NCBI RefSeq assembly: GCF_048571125.1
Contig: NZ_CP182343.1
Span: 1,922,001 to 1,986,000 of the forward strand
Direction of reading: 5' to 3'
Origin: Arcobacter siniprincipis
GTDB taxonomy: Bacteria; Campylobacterota; Campylobacteria; Campylobacterales; Arcobacteraceae
DNA: 64,000 nt
This document shows, piece after piece, positions 1 to 8,120 of this stretch (the first letter of the stretch is position 1; each line of letters starts with the position of its first letter). The translations under genes were made by a program, and so were the position numbers. The notes under the pieces were generated by a model. It searched no databases and had not been told where the DNA came from. It was given only the letters and a program-made list of their open reading frames with translations.

Positions 1-1169
1 CCATATTTCCCAATAAGCGCTTTTGATTTAGACAATCTATCAAACCCACTATTTTCATCAAGGGGTTTTGTATAGTGAAAAGCATGACCATTTATGCCAT
101 CTTCATTGAAATAGTAACCCATCCTTTGAAATCTTTTCTCTTTTGTAAAACTTACACCTAGAATAGAGCTCATAGGTTTATCATCAACAGCAACTCCCAA
201 ATATAAAAGTCCAGCACACTCAGCATATATGGGCTTTTCTTGTGCATGTTTTATAAGTGATGCTTTAAAATCATGAGAGTTTTTAACTCTTTCATAAGCA
301 CTATCTGTTTCCACATATCCCCCACAAATATAAACAATATCTGCATCACTTGGAATAACTTCATCCTTTGTAGAATCGACGATAACTACTTCCTCAAATA
401 CCTCTTTTAAAAAAACTAAATTATCATGATACAAAAAAGAGAAGTTTATATCATGTACTATGGCTAATTTTTTATTCTGTTTTGGTATTTTTTCAAAGGG
501 ATAATTAGATTTGACCTTTTTATGGACTTTTGATATCTTTTCTAATCTTTTCATATCAATATATTCTAAAACATCTTGGCTTATTTTCTCTATCTTTCCT
601 AAATCTTTTAAATCAAGTCCCAGATGTGTCTCATCTAAGGATTCCAAACCTTTTTTTATCCAACCTAAAACAACAATATCTTTAAAATCTTTTTCTATTA
701 TCTTTTTTATTAGTTCATAGTGGGATTGTGAAGAGATTTTATTTAAAATTACAGCTTTTATTGTATTGTGTTTTTTATAGGTTTTTAATCCTTGTAAAAG
801 GGCACTTACGGTTATATAACTTCCACTTCCATCAAGTAAGATAACTGTAGGAATTTTTAAAAGTCTTGATATATCATAAGCACTACTTTTTTTATCATGT
901 CCATCATAAAAGCCCATAACACCTTCACAAATAGAGATTTTTTTATCACTATATTTTTCAAAAATCCATTTTATTTCATCTTTGCTCATCATATATCTAT
1001 CAAGGTTTATACTAGGAGTTTGGCAAACTATTTTATGAAATTGAGGATCTATAAAATCAGGTCCCATCTTAAAAGGTCGAACTGATTCTTTGAAGTGATA
1101 TAATAAAGCTGTCGTTAGGACTGTCTTGCCTTGGTTTGAAGCACTTGCACTGATACATAAAGCTTTCAT
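1..1169 (-). CDS. cbiA: Cobyrinate a,c-diamide synthase (CbiA/CobB), 3' end cut by window edge
   Basis: ATP- and glutamine-dependent amidation of the a and c side chains of cobyrinate in cobalamin synthesis; cytosolic. The reading frame starts with ATG at 1169, preceded by AAAGG, and stays open to base 3. The N-terminus has a dethiobiotin-synthetase-type P-loop (SASASNQGKT, residues 7-16). The glutamine amidotransferase nucleophile is Cys318 in YAECAGLL. About 389 residues are visible; the family is usually about 430-460, so a short C-terminal part lies outside. The gene is last in the visible leftward operon, four bases after btuC, so it may act in salvage of incomplete corrinoids brought in by the upstream transporter. 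The family is clear; separating CbiA from CobB (hydrogenobyrinate) is not possible here. Confidence 0.88.
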   Translation of the reverse strand, partial: MKALCISASASNQGKTVLTTALLYHFKESVRPFKMGPDFIDPQFHKIVCQTPSINLDRYMMSKDEIKWIFEKYSDKKISICEGVMGFYDGHDKKSSAYDISRLLKIPTVILLDGSGSYITVSALLQGLKTYKKHNTIKAVILNKISSQSHYELIKKIIEKDFKDIVVLGWIKKGLESLDETHLGLDLKDLGKIEKISQDVLEYIDMKRLEKISKVHKKVKSNYPFEKIPKQNKKLAIVHDINFSFLYHDNLVFLKEVFEEVVIVDSTKDEVIPSDADIVYICGGYVETDSAYERVKNSHDFKASLIKHAQEKPIYAECAGLLYLGVAVDDKPMSSILGVSFTKEKRFQRMGYYFNEDGINGHAFHYTKPLDENSGFDRLSKSKALIGKY

Positions 1170-1173
1170 CTTA

Positions 1174-2130
1174 TTACCTTTTATTTCTTTTTAACAATAA
1201 ATACACAAAAAATGGAGCTCCAATAAAAGCAGTCACAACTCCAATAGGTAAAGTTGAAGCTGTATTTAAATTTCTTGCAATCAAATCAGAAGCTACTAGA
1301 AAAACTCCCCCATAAAAAAATACTGGGAAAATAAGCTTATCTGCACTCTTTTTATAAATCAGTTTAATAATATGGGGAATCACCAATCCCACAAAACCTA
1401 TTGGTCCAACAAAACTTATACTTATCCCCACACTTAAAGATATAACTATTAATAAAAGAAGATTTAACTTATGTACATTTAAGCCTTTTAAAAAAGCTGT
1501 ATCATTTGATATAAGCAAAAGTTTTATTTCTGATTTTTTCCAATAAATAATACCATATAAAATCACACTTACAAGTAACAATATTGTTACACTTGTAAAT
1601 CCAACAGTATCTAAACTCCCTAAAGTAAACCGAACAATAGAATAATTTTGTTGTAAATTACTCATATAAAAAACTAACATCAAAGCCGATGAATAGAAAT
1701 ATGATAAAGCAATACCTATAAGTAAAATAGAGTTTGTAGAGACTGAGATGGAGTTTTTATTTATTCTTTTTGAGATAAAATACAAAATTATAATCGTCAA
1801 AAGTGAACCAAAAGCTGATGAAATAGACATAATAATAGCTGGAAAAAATACAATAGAAATAGCTGTAAAAAGTGTGGTTCCACTTGCTATTCCTAGAGTA
1901 TAAGGAGTAATAAGTGAGTTTTTAAATACTATTTGAAAAATCAAACCACCCAAAGCTAATATTCCACCAACAAAAAATGCCAATAAAACCCTAGAAACTC
2001 TCAAGTCCCAAAAAACTTGGTTAGTCATAGTATTACTATTAAATATATCATTTATATTTAGAGTTATTTCCCCTAAAAATGGAGCTATTAATAAAATAAC
2101 TAAGGCTAATAGAAAAAGTAGTTTTTTCAT
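1174..2130 (-). CDS. btuC: BtuC/FecCD-type ABC transporter permease
   Basis: Inner-membrane permease that carries corrinoid (or siderophore) from the periplasmic binding protein to the cytoplasm, driven by the adjacent ATPase. The 318 residues are almost all hydrophobic helices, as in the FecCD family (about 10 helices). Typical signatures include GGILALGGLIFQ near residue 56 and GPIGFVGLVIPHI near residue 240. It starts inside the stop region of the ATPase gene (4-base ATGA-type overlap) and is followed after 4 bases by cobyrinate a,c-diamide synthase. That neighbour, plus the BtuB-like receptor, favours a corrinoid substrate over iron chelate; the substrate call is inference. Confidence 0.85.
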   Translation of the reverse strand: MKKLLFLLALVILLIAPFLGEITLNINDIFNSNTMTNQVFWDLRVSRVLLAFFVGGILALGGLIFQIVFKNSLITPYTLGIASGTTLFTAISIVFFPAIIMSISSAFGSLLTIIILYFISKRINKNSISVSTNSILLIGIALSYFYSSALMLVFYMSNLQQNYSIVRFTLGSLDTVGFTSVTILLLVSVILYGIIYWKKSEIKLLLISNDTAFLKGLNVHKLNLLLLIVISLSVGISISFVGPIGFVGLVIPHIIKLIYKKSADKLIFPVFFYGGVFLVASDLIARNLNTASTLPIGVVTAFIGAPFFVYLLLKRNKR

Positions 2131-2825
2131 AGATTAACTACTAAGTGTTCGTTGATTTTTATAATTGAATTATTATAAAATTTTTCTAAATTTTCATTTG
2201 AAAAAAACTCGTCATTTTCTCCAAAAAACTCAATTTTTCCTGAATCCATATATAAAATCTTGTATTTTAAAGCATGAGCTAAATCTAAATTATGAGTTAT
2301 GATAATTTTTTGTTTCAAAAAGTCAGATTTAAAGATATCAAAGACCTCTTTTATTCTACTTATATCTAAATTTGCTGTTAGTTCATCAAAAATTGTAATT
2401 TGTGCATCATGCATAATACTAGAACCCAATAATAAAAGTTGTTTCTCTCCTGAACTAAAAGTTGTACAATATTTATTTTCTAATTTTTTTAAATTTAATA
2501 GTTCAATGACCTTGTCAATCTTTTCATTATCCACATAAGCTATACAAGAAAGTTCTAAAAATTCTCGTAAGGTTATATACTCATCAAATATCTCAAATTT
2601 TGGTGGAATATAATTTATTAGAGTTGCTCTTTGTTTATCACTTATATCTTCAAGATTTTGATTAAAGATTTTTACACTATTATTTTCTATTAGAGTAGAC
2701 AATACTTTTGCTAAAGTTGATTTTCCAGCACCATTGTGTCCAAGAATTATTAAGTTTTCATTCTCTTTTATATGAAAAGAGATATCTTTTAAAATAGAAC
2801 TTGTGTAGTTATTTATCTCTAACAT
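2127..2825 (-). CDS. btuD: ABC transporter ATP-binding protein, BtuD/FecE type
   Basis: ATPase that powers the BtuC permease on the cytoplasmic face. Walker A GHNGAGKST is at residues 29-37, the signature is SSGEK (124-128, a variant of LSGGQ), Walker B ITIFDE is at 143-148, and an H-loop ITHNLDLAH follows. The length of 232 residues is slightly below the usual 250. The start overlaps the end of the binding-protein gene by 17 bases and its stop overlaps btuC, so the genes are probably co-translated. Assignment to vitamin B12 rather than ferric siderophore rests on operon context. Confidence 0.85.
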   Translation of the reverse strand: MLEINNYTSSILKDISFHIKENENLIILGHNGAGKSTLAKVLSTLIENNSVKIFNQNLEDISDKQRATLINYIPPKFEIFDEYITLREFLELSCIAYVDNEKIDKVIELLNLKKLENKYCTTFSSGEKQLLLLGSSIMHDAQITIFDELTANLDISRIKEVFDIFKSDFLKQKIIITHNLDLAHALKYKILYMDSGKIEFFGENDEFFSNENLEKFYNNSIIKINEHLVVNL

Positions 2826-3636
2826 TCTCTAATATCTTCTTAAAATCTTGTATAAAATAGACAACCCTTTGACTAGGAATTCCTGCATATAGTTTATCTA
2901 CTGTATATACATTTTTATTTTTTGCTGCATTTATTGGTAAATCTAACCATAGTTTTTTCACCTCTTCTAGCTCTTTAGTTTTACCTTCAAAAAATGGTGC
3001 AAGTAAAACTATAATATCAGGGTTCATTTTGATTATCTTTTCTGTATTTACAACTGGTTGTGCTTTGCTTTTAGATTGAAAAGCATTTACATTTCCACTA
3101 GCTTTTATAATATCTTCAAAATACAAATAATTACCTGATACATAGATTTGATTTGAAAGGGTTTTTTTAGGACTTATTACTATTAATATTTTTTTATCTT
3201 TTATTATTTCTTTTAATGAAGCCAAAGAGTTATTTATATTTGAAATCAACTCTTTGGCTTTTTCTTGTTTATCAAAATAATTTCCTAAACTAAAAATAGT
3301 ATTGTTTATATCTTTTATACTATCTGTTTTGAAACTCAAAGTTTTGATATTAAGTCTTTTTAGATTTGAAAGTAGTTTTTCATCATAATTTTGAGCAATC
3401 ACAACACTAGGATTTACCAATAAGATTTTCTCCAAAGAAATAGAAGCATATCCTCCTACTTTTTTAACCTTTTTTGACTCTTTTGGAAAATCACAATATC
3501 TAGTATTTGCAACAACATCTTTACCAACACCTAAGGCATAGACTATTTCATTTATAGAAGGAGTTAGAGTAACTATTCTCTCTTGTGAATACAAATTTAC
3601 TGCTAAAACAATAAGTATTGATAAAAACTTTTTCAT
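2809..3636 (-). CDS. btuF: Periplasmic corrinoid-binding protein, BtuF-like
   Basis: Helical-backbone periplasmic binding protein that delivers corrinoid to BtuCD. The first 18 or so residues are a signal peptide without an obvious lipobox cysteine. The mature start RIVTLTPSINEIVYALG is the typical opening of BtuF/FhuD proteins, and KVKKVGGYASISLEKIL matches the conserved segment before the first half-domain. At 275 residues it is of normal length. It begins one base after the btuB stop (3638) and overlaps btuD at its end, so the btuB-F-D-C order is a tight operon. A siderophore ligand cannot be excluded from sequence alone. Confidence 0.82.
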   Translation of the reverse strand: MKKFLSILIVLAVNLYSQERIVTLTPSINEIVYALGVGKDVVANTRYCDFPKESKKVKKVGGYASISLEKILLVNPSVVIAQNYDEKLLSNLKRLNIKTLSFKTDSIKDINNTIFSLGNYFDKQEKAKELISNINNSLASLKEIIKDKKILIVISPKKTLSNQIYVSGNYLYFEDIIKASGNVNAFQSKSKAQPVVNTEKIIKMNPDIIVLLAPFFEGKTKELEEVKKLWLDLPINAAKNKNVYTVDKLYAGIPSQRVVYFIQDFKKILENVRDK

Positions 3637-3637
3637 A

Positions 3638-5419
3638 TTAGAAACTAACCTTTAAACCAATATATGCACTTCTTCCAGGTGTAGCATAATTGTAAACTGT
3701 TTGATAATATTTATTAAATATATTATCAACTTTTACATAAGTAGTTATATTTCTTTTAATCTCATAGTTAATTACACCATTCCAAATAGTGTAATTCCCA
3801 GTTTCTTTTGTTTTTTCTGCATCATCATATCTTTTTCCAATATATGAACTATTTAAATTGATATGTGTATTTTTAATTCCATAATAATCAACAGATGCAT
3901 TAAACTCATTTTTTGCTCTTCTTGGTAAATCATTTCCTTTATTATCTTTAGCAGATAAATGAGTATAATTAAATCCTAATAAAATATTCTCAAATATATT
4001 TTTAATATAACTTACTTCATAACCTTTAAAAGTTGACTCACCAGTAAGATTTTCATACCGTGTATTTGGATATGAATTTGGAACATATCTAATCATATCT
4101 TTAATTTTATTTTCAAAATAAGTAATCTTAAAATCTTTATATTCAAAATTAAAATCAAAAGATTTTGTAGTTTCAGGAGATAAGCTAGGAGTATAATTTA
4201 AATTCCCTAATGTTGGAGCATTATAAGCTGTACCATAATTTGAAGAAACGGCCATATCATTATTAATATTATATTTAATACCTATTTTACCTGTAAATTT
4301 ATCATCGAACTTACTATTATCATCATACCTTAAAGTTTCATTGATGATAAACTTATCAAAAGTATTTGTATTTGAAACAAAAATTGCTTGTGTATTATAT
4401 TTATCTTTAGAATCTATATTTTCAAAATTTTGTTTGTCTAAACCCAAAATTATTGCATCACTTTTTCTATATGAATAATCACCTTGAACAGAGAATTCAT
4501 TTACTAAACTTTTATAAATAGAATTGTCTTGATTTCTGTCAAATTTTGATTGTTGTGCATTTAATTTTAATTTATAAGAATCATCTTTATGTATATAATT
4601 TGCAGATTTGAAATAATGTTTAATTTTTGTTAGTTTATCATCCCTATCTTTAGTTGAACTATCATAATCATATTCTGAACCAATTTTCTTAAAAGTCAAA
4701 CCTAATTCATCAGAATCAGTTAAATATACGCCACCTGCAATATTATAAGTATTATTGGAATATCCATCTCTTTCATATCCTAAATCTTTCCATTTTGATC
4801 CATTTGGTTCATAAGAACTTATTCCATCTGTAGATATTCTACTTGCATCAAATTTTAAATAACCCAATTTATTTTTATTTGAAACTGAACCATATAATTT
4901 TTTTGTATTATAACTTCCAGCTTCCATACCAATATTTCCATGAAATCCTGCCTTGGCTTTAGATGTAATTATATTTATTACTCCACCACTAGCATCAGCT
5001 CCCCAAATACCAGATTGAGCCCCTTTAACCACTTCAATTTGCTCTATATTTTCTATATTTAATTGAGCTAGTGGAGCACCACTTAATCCAGCTGGTTCAT
5101 TATATCTTATCCCATCAATTAAAATTAAAATTCTTTTTGAATCTATACCTCTTACGAATAATGAGTCTAATTGTCCAACTCCCCCATTACTTACTATACT
5201 TACACCAGATATAGTTTTTAAAGCATCACTTACATTTGTAAAATGTCTCTCTTCAATCTCTTCTTTAGTAATAACATCAACATCTGAAGTTACATCTTTG
5301 ATTGATTGTTCTGATTTTGTAGCACTTACGACTGTGATTTGTGATAGTTCTTCTGAATGAAGATTGGATGTTGCTATTAGAAGGCTTGCAACTAAGCTTG
5401 TAGTTAATTTCTTGTTCAT
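3638..5419 (-). CDS. btuB: TonB-dependent vitamin B12 receptor, BtuB-like
   Basis: Outer-membrane 22-strand receptor that imports corrinoids using TonB energy. A signal peptide covers about residues 1-22. A TonB-box-like ITVVSATKSEQ lies just after it, followed by the plug (DVDVITKEEIEERH, VRGIDSKRILILIDG, ANIEQIEV-type segment, GGVINIIT). The C-terminus ends in an aromatic/valine-phenylalanine strand (GLKVSF). The 593 residues match BtuB size rather than the larger siderophore receptors (about 700). It is preceded by AGGAAAA and, 15 bases upstream, by a small ORF. TonB-ExbB-ExbD genes at 8121-9572 could energise it. Corrinoid specificity follows from btuFCD and cbiA downstream. Confidence 0.8.
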   Translation of the reverse strand: MNKKLTTSLVASLLIATSNLHSEELSQITVVSATKSEQSIKDVTSDVDVITKEEIEERHFTNVSDALKTISGVSIVSNGGVGQLDSLFVRGIDSKRILILIDGIRYNEPAGLSGAPLAQLNIENIEQIEVVKGAQSGIWGADASGGVINIITSKAKAGFHGNIGMEAGSYNTKKLYGSVSNKNKLGYLKFDASRISTDGISSYEPNGSKWKDLGYERDGYSNNTYNIAGGVYLTDSDELGLTFKKIGSEYDYDSSTKDRDDKLTKIKHYFKSANYIHKDDSYKLKLNAQQSKFDRNQDNSIYKSLVNEFSVQGDYSYRKSDAIILGLDKQNFENIDSKDKYNTQAIFVSNTNTFDKFIINETLRYDDNSKFDDKFTGKIGIKYNINNDMAVSSNYGTAYNAPTLGNLNYTPSLSPETTKSFDFNFEYKDFKITYFENKIKDMIRYVPNSYPNTRYENLTGESTFKGYEVSYIKNIFENILLGFNYTHLSAKDNKGNDLPRRAKNEFNASVDYYGIKNTHINLNSSYIGKRYDDAEKTKETGNYTIWNGVINYEIKRNITTYVKVDNIFNKYYQTVYNYATPGRSAYIGLKVSF

Positions 5420-5434
5420 ATTTTATTTTCCTAA

Positions 5435-5623
5435 TTATTTTATTTTATTTGTTGAATATAGTTTTGCAGGTTTTAACTGTCTTGATATAAGTATATTTAC
5501 TATTTTTGGCATATCAATAGATATTAAAGAATGAATTAAACTATAAATAGATGAGATTTTTCTATCAACAGTTGCAGCTAACATTCCAAATAGTGTAAAA
5601 TATTTTTTGTTCTTACTAATCAT
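5435..5623 (-). CDS. Small protein or leader peptide upstream of btuB (62 aa), unknown
   Basis: The ORF has the best ribosome site of the operon: AAAGGAGAG ends a few bases before ATG at 5623. It stops 15 bases before btuB. The 62 residues are basic, with a moderately hydrophobic helix (residues 8-40) and no recognised domain. It could be a small membrane-associated protein or a leader ORF whose translation tunes btuB expression. It is not a match to any family I can recall. The call as a translated ORF rests on the ribosome site and on its place within the transcript; function is unknown. Confidence 0.5.
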   Translation of the reverse strand: MISKNKKYFTLFGMLAATVDRKISSIYSLIHSLISIDMPKIVNILISRQLKPAKLYSTNKIK

Positions 5624-5650
5624 AAACTCTCCTTTCTTTGTATTGTTTGT

Positions 5651-5672
5651 ATTATAATTCGCGTATTATAAT
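5651..5672. promoter_or_regulatory. Divergent btuB/5751 control region with paired 8-bp palindromes
   Basis: ATTATAAT occurs twice (5651-5658 and 5665-5672), 14 bases start to start. Each copy is self-complementary and contains a TATAAT -10 hexamer readable on both strands. The site lies between the leftward corrinoid-uptake operon and the rightward cysteine-rich gene. Clear -35 hexamers are not visible on either side. It could be a pair of -10 elements, an operator, or both. Confidence 0.4.
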
Positions 5673-5750
5673 CAAAAGAATATAAATCTTTTATTTCAAG
5701 GTAAATTAAAGCTATTTTAATACAATACCCCCAATTTTAAAGGAGATACT

Positions 5751-6170
5751 TTGACTTATAATGAATGGTTTGAGAAGCATGCCACAAGACATCAAAATAT
5801 CATGGAAAGATTAAAAGACTTGAGTGATGAAGAAGTTATAAAGTATTTTAGGTTTGATAATATGGTTAAAAAAGAGCCTGATTTCTGTCCACTTTATAAA
5901 GATAATAAGAAGTGCCATGATTATGAAGAGTTAAATTGTTACTTATGCGCCTGTCCAAACTTCAGATTCGATGACAATGGATTTAAAAAGATCGAAGAAA
6001 AAACTCTTTACTCATACTGTAATATAGATAGTAAAGATGGAGCTCAATATAAAGGTGATGATTATATTCATCAAAACTGTGCTGGATGCTTAGTACCTCA
6101 TAAAGAAACTTATATCAAAAAACATTTTTCGAGAAATTGGAAAGAGATTATGAGGGATGTAAGACCATAA
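5751..6170 (+). CDS. Cysteine-rich small domain protein (zf-like, PF04071 type)
   Basis: A 139-residue soluble protein with a metal-binding pattern: CPLY, then NCYLCACPNFRF, then a cysteine in YSYCNIDS, then CAGCLVPH near residue 112-119. This order matches what I recall of the cysteine-rich small domain (LEFNCLFCxCPLY followed by CSNCLxPH), often found near anaerobic cobalamin genes. A ribosome site AAAGGAG precedes ATG at 5751. It is divergent from the corrinoid operon and shares its control region, which supports a role in corrinoid or cobalt handling. The bound metal and exact activity are unknown. It is a single-gene unit ending in a hairpin. Confidence 0.65.
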   Translation: MTYNEWFEKHATRHQNIMERLKDLSDEEVIKYFRFDNMVKKEPDFCPLYKDNKKCHDYEELNCYLCACPNFRFDDNGFKKIEEKTLYSYCNIDSKDGAQYKGDDYIHQNCAGCLVPHKETYIKKHFSRNWKEIMRDVRP

Positions 6171-6172
6171 AA

Positions 6173-6206
6173 AAAGTTCAACTTCTGGTGTTTGAAGTTG
6201 AACTTT
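6173..6206 (+). terminator. Stem-loop after the cysteine-rich gene
   Basis: A perfect 13-bp stem (6173-6185 with 6194-6206) encloses an 8-base loop and starts 2 bases after the stop codon. No U-run follows on the + strand, but an A-run precedes it, so it would be a canonical terminator only for leftward transcription. It probably ends or protects the 5751 transcript. Confidence 0.55.
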
Positions 6207-6280
6207 AGTGGTGTTGTGTTATTCTTTTGTATAAAATGTAGGAGAAATACAAAATGTGTATTGGAATTCTACCTATTCAG

Positions 6281-6298
6281 TGTTAATTGATTGTTAAT
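6281..6298 (+). promoter_or_regulatory. Tandem TGTTAAT repeat, 11-bp phased (OmpR/PhoB-family-type site)
   Basis: TGTTAAT at 6281-6287 is repeated exactly at 6292-6298. Direct repeats one helical turn apart are the usual target form of OmpR/PhoB-family winged-helix regulators. The same arrangement occurs at 11808-11825 and, on the other strand, at 52111-52126. It lies 25 bases before the HAD phosphatase gene. The regulator that binds is not identified. Confidence 0.4.
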
Positions 6299-6322
6299 CA
6301 AAAAATTTAGTTTGGAGAATTT

Positions 6323-6952
6323 ATGAAACTTATAATGTTTGATATGGATGGAACCTTAATCAATAGTGGTGGAATGATTGCAAATACTATTAATTATGTT
6401 AGAGAAAATTTAGGATTTGAAACCTTAGACAAAAAATATATTTTAAAAAATGTAAATGATCCAAATATAAACTCATCTGAATTTTTTTATGGAACAAAAC
6501 ACTTTACAGAAGAACAAGGTAAACTTTTTGAAACTTATTATTATGACCATTGCTTAACTGACTTAGAAATTTATGATGGAATAAAAGAGTTATTGGAAGA
6601 CTTAAAAAGTGATTATATTTTTACAGTTGCCACAAATGCCAATAGTGAATTTGCAAATAGAATGTTAAATCATTTAGAAATAGGCAAATACTTTAAAACA
6701 GTAGTTGGTTATAACGATGTATTAAAACCTAAACCACACCCAGAGATGGTTTATAAAATACTTGAAGAGATAAAAACTACAAAAGAAAAATCCCTTTTAG
6801 TAGGAGACAGCCACAAAGATGTCCAAGCAGCAACAAATGCAGGGATAGAATCTGTTTTAGTAAATTGGGGATTTTCAGACCATGAAGAAAATGCAATAGA
6901 AAATGTAAAAGAGTTAGAACAAAGAATATTTAAAAAGTTTTCAATATTTTAA
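6323..6952 (+). CDS. HAD-superfamily hydrolase, phosphoglycolate-phosphatase-like
   Basis: A cytosolic phosphatase with Asp nucleophile chemistry. Motif I is FDMDGT with Asp7 and Asp9, motif II is TVATNANSE, and motifs III and IV are LKPKPHPEM and LVGDSHKDVQAATNAG. The helical cap between motifs I and II marks the HAD-IA group (Gph, beta-phosphoglucomutase, phosphonatase relatives). GGAG precedes ATG at 6323. Ten bases downstream lies an acetyltransferase resembling PhnO, so the pair may share a small phosphorus-containing substrate. Sequence alone does not fix the substrate. Confidence 0.75.
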   Translation: MKLIMFDMDGTLINSGGMIANTINYVRENLGFETLDKKYILKNVNDPNINSSEFFYGTKHFTEEQGKLFETYYYDHCLTDLEIYDGIKELLEDLKSDYIFTVATNANSEFANRMLNHLEIGKYFKTVVGYNDVLKPKPHPEMVYKILEEIKTTKEKSLLVGDSHKDVQAATNAGIESVLVNWGFSDHEENAIENVKELEQRIFKKFSIF

Positions 6953-6962
6953 AAGAGTTAAG

Positions 6963-7391
6963 ATGAATATACGTCTGGCAAAAATTGATGACTTAAAAGA
7001 TATTTATGATTTGATTTGTGATATGGAAAGTACCCAATTAGATTATAAAAAATTTGAACAAATATTTATTAGATATTTAGAAAATGAAAACTTTTACTCA
7101 ATTGTTGCAGAAGAAGATGATTTAACAATTGCTTGCTTAAATTTAAGAATAGAATACCAACTTCATCATGTGGAAAAAATAGCAGAGATTATGGAACTTG
7201 CAGTTAAAAAGGGATACCGTTCAAAAGGTGTGGGTAAAGAACTTTTAGACAAAGCAAGAAAAATATCAAAAGATAACAACTGTTTACAAATGGAAGTTTG
7301 CTGTAATCAAATAAGAGAAAAAGCTCATATGTTCTATCAAAGGGAAGGTATGAAAAATTCACACTTTAAGTTTACTATAGATTTAAATTAG
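6963..7391 (+). CDS. GNAT N-acetyltransferase resembling aminoalkylphosphonate acetyltransferase PhnO
   Basis: Transfers acetyl from acetyl-CoA to a small amine. The acetyl-CoA loop is YRSKGVGKELL (residues 85-95). Compared with the remembered E. coli PhnO sequence, the segment LHHVEKIAEIMELAV (67-81) and the C-terminal AHMFYQREGMKNSHFKFT segment keep PhnO's LHHV, EIQELVV and FYxREGYxxSHFxFT patterns unusually well. The length of 142 residues is also the same as PhnO. It probably forms a two-gene unit with the preceding phosphatase. A PhnO-like substrate (aminomethyl- or aminoethylphosphonate) is inferred, and no other phosphonate genes are in the window. Confidence 0.65.
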   Translation: MNIRLAKIDDLKDIYDLICDMESTQLDYKKFEQIFIRYLENENFYSIVAEEDDLTIACLNLRIEYQLHHVEKIAEIMELAVKKGYRSKGVGKELLDKARKISKDNNCLQMEVCCNQIREKAHMFYQREGMKNSHFKFTIDLN

Positions 7392-7400
7392 CATAAGCCT

Positions 7401-8096
7401 TTACAAACTTATCTGTTTATATTCACCCTCTTTTAAATCTTCAACCGTAAAGTTATCAAAACTTATTCTATGAAGTTTTACAACCCTATTATCAACTGCT
7501 GCAAACATTCTTTTTACCTGATGATATTTGCCCTCAACAATCTCTAATCGGACACAAGTAGGAGAAAGAACTTCTAATTTTGCTGGAAGTAAGGGTTTAT
7601 CTTCTCCATTTAAAAGAAGTTCTCCACTAGCAAAAATTTTTTCTTCATCACCTTTTAAAGGCACTTTTAAATGTGCTTCATAAATTTTAGAAATCTCTTT
7701 TTTAGGATTTGCAAGTTTATGATTTAAAGTTCCATTATCAGTCAATATTATTGCACCTGTTGTATCAACATCAAGTCTGCCAACAGTGGAAATTTTTGGA
7801 TTTCGTTGAGTCCATCTATATGGAAGTAACGAGTATATCAATACTCCTGCATCATTGTGAGAGCATATAACACCAGAGGGTTTATTAAGTAGTATTGTTA
7901 AAGTTTCAGGATCAAGTTTTTCACCATTGATTGTTATGTCATCATGATAGGCTTTTGTTGAGGGATTAAATACTCTATTTTCATTTACTAAAAGCTCATT
8001 TATTTTTAAAAACTTTTTAGCATCACCTCTTGTACAATAACCTAAACTTGATAAATGTGCATCTATTCTTTTATAACTATTTTTCATGAAGCGCAT
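7401..8096 (-). CDS. rsuA: Ribosomal small-subunit pseudouridine synthase, RsuA family
   Basis: Converts uridine to pseudouridine in 16S rRNA (U516 in E. coli). An N-terminal S4 RNA-binding domain covers about residues 8-60 and the catalytic motif GRLDVDTTG is at 106-114 with Asp109. KYHQVKRMFAAVDNRV is the conserved C-terminal substrate-binding segment. The 231 residues fit RsuA. ATG at 8096 and an in-frame ATG at residue 4 are both possible; neither has a good ribosome site. It follows tonB by 24 bases and may be transcribed from the exbBD-tonB operon. Confidence 0.85.
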   Translation of the reverse strand: MRFMKNSYKRIDAHLSSLGYCTRGDAKKFLKINELLVNENRVFNPSTKAYHDDITINGEKLDPETLTILLNKPSGVICSHNDAGVLIYSLLPYRWTQRNPKISTVGRLDVDTTGAIILTDNGTLNHKLANPKKEISKIYEAHLKVPLKGDEEKIFASGELLLNGEDKPLLPAKLEVLSPTCVRLEIVEGKYHQVKRMFAAVDNRVVKLHRISFDNFTVEDLKEGEYKQISL

Positions 8097-8120
8097 AGTA
8101 GCATTTTTTTATTAATAAAC

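Noticed and set aside
511..1085. Two + strand ORFs of 69 and 62 codons
   Set aside because: They lie antisense to cobyrinate a,c-diamide synthase, whose frame is continuous with recognisable motifs; no ribosome sites.
5461..5560. Possible cobalamin riboswitch upstream of btuB (minus strand contains GCCA and CAGTTAAAACCTGC, faintly like the B12 box)
   Set aside because: The segment lies inside the small ORF, the box has extra bases, and the remaining conserved riboswitch elements are not found. An Rfam scan would decide.
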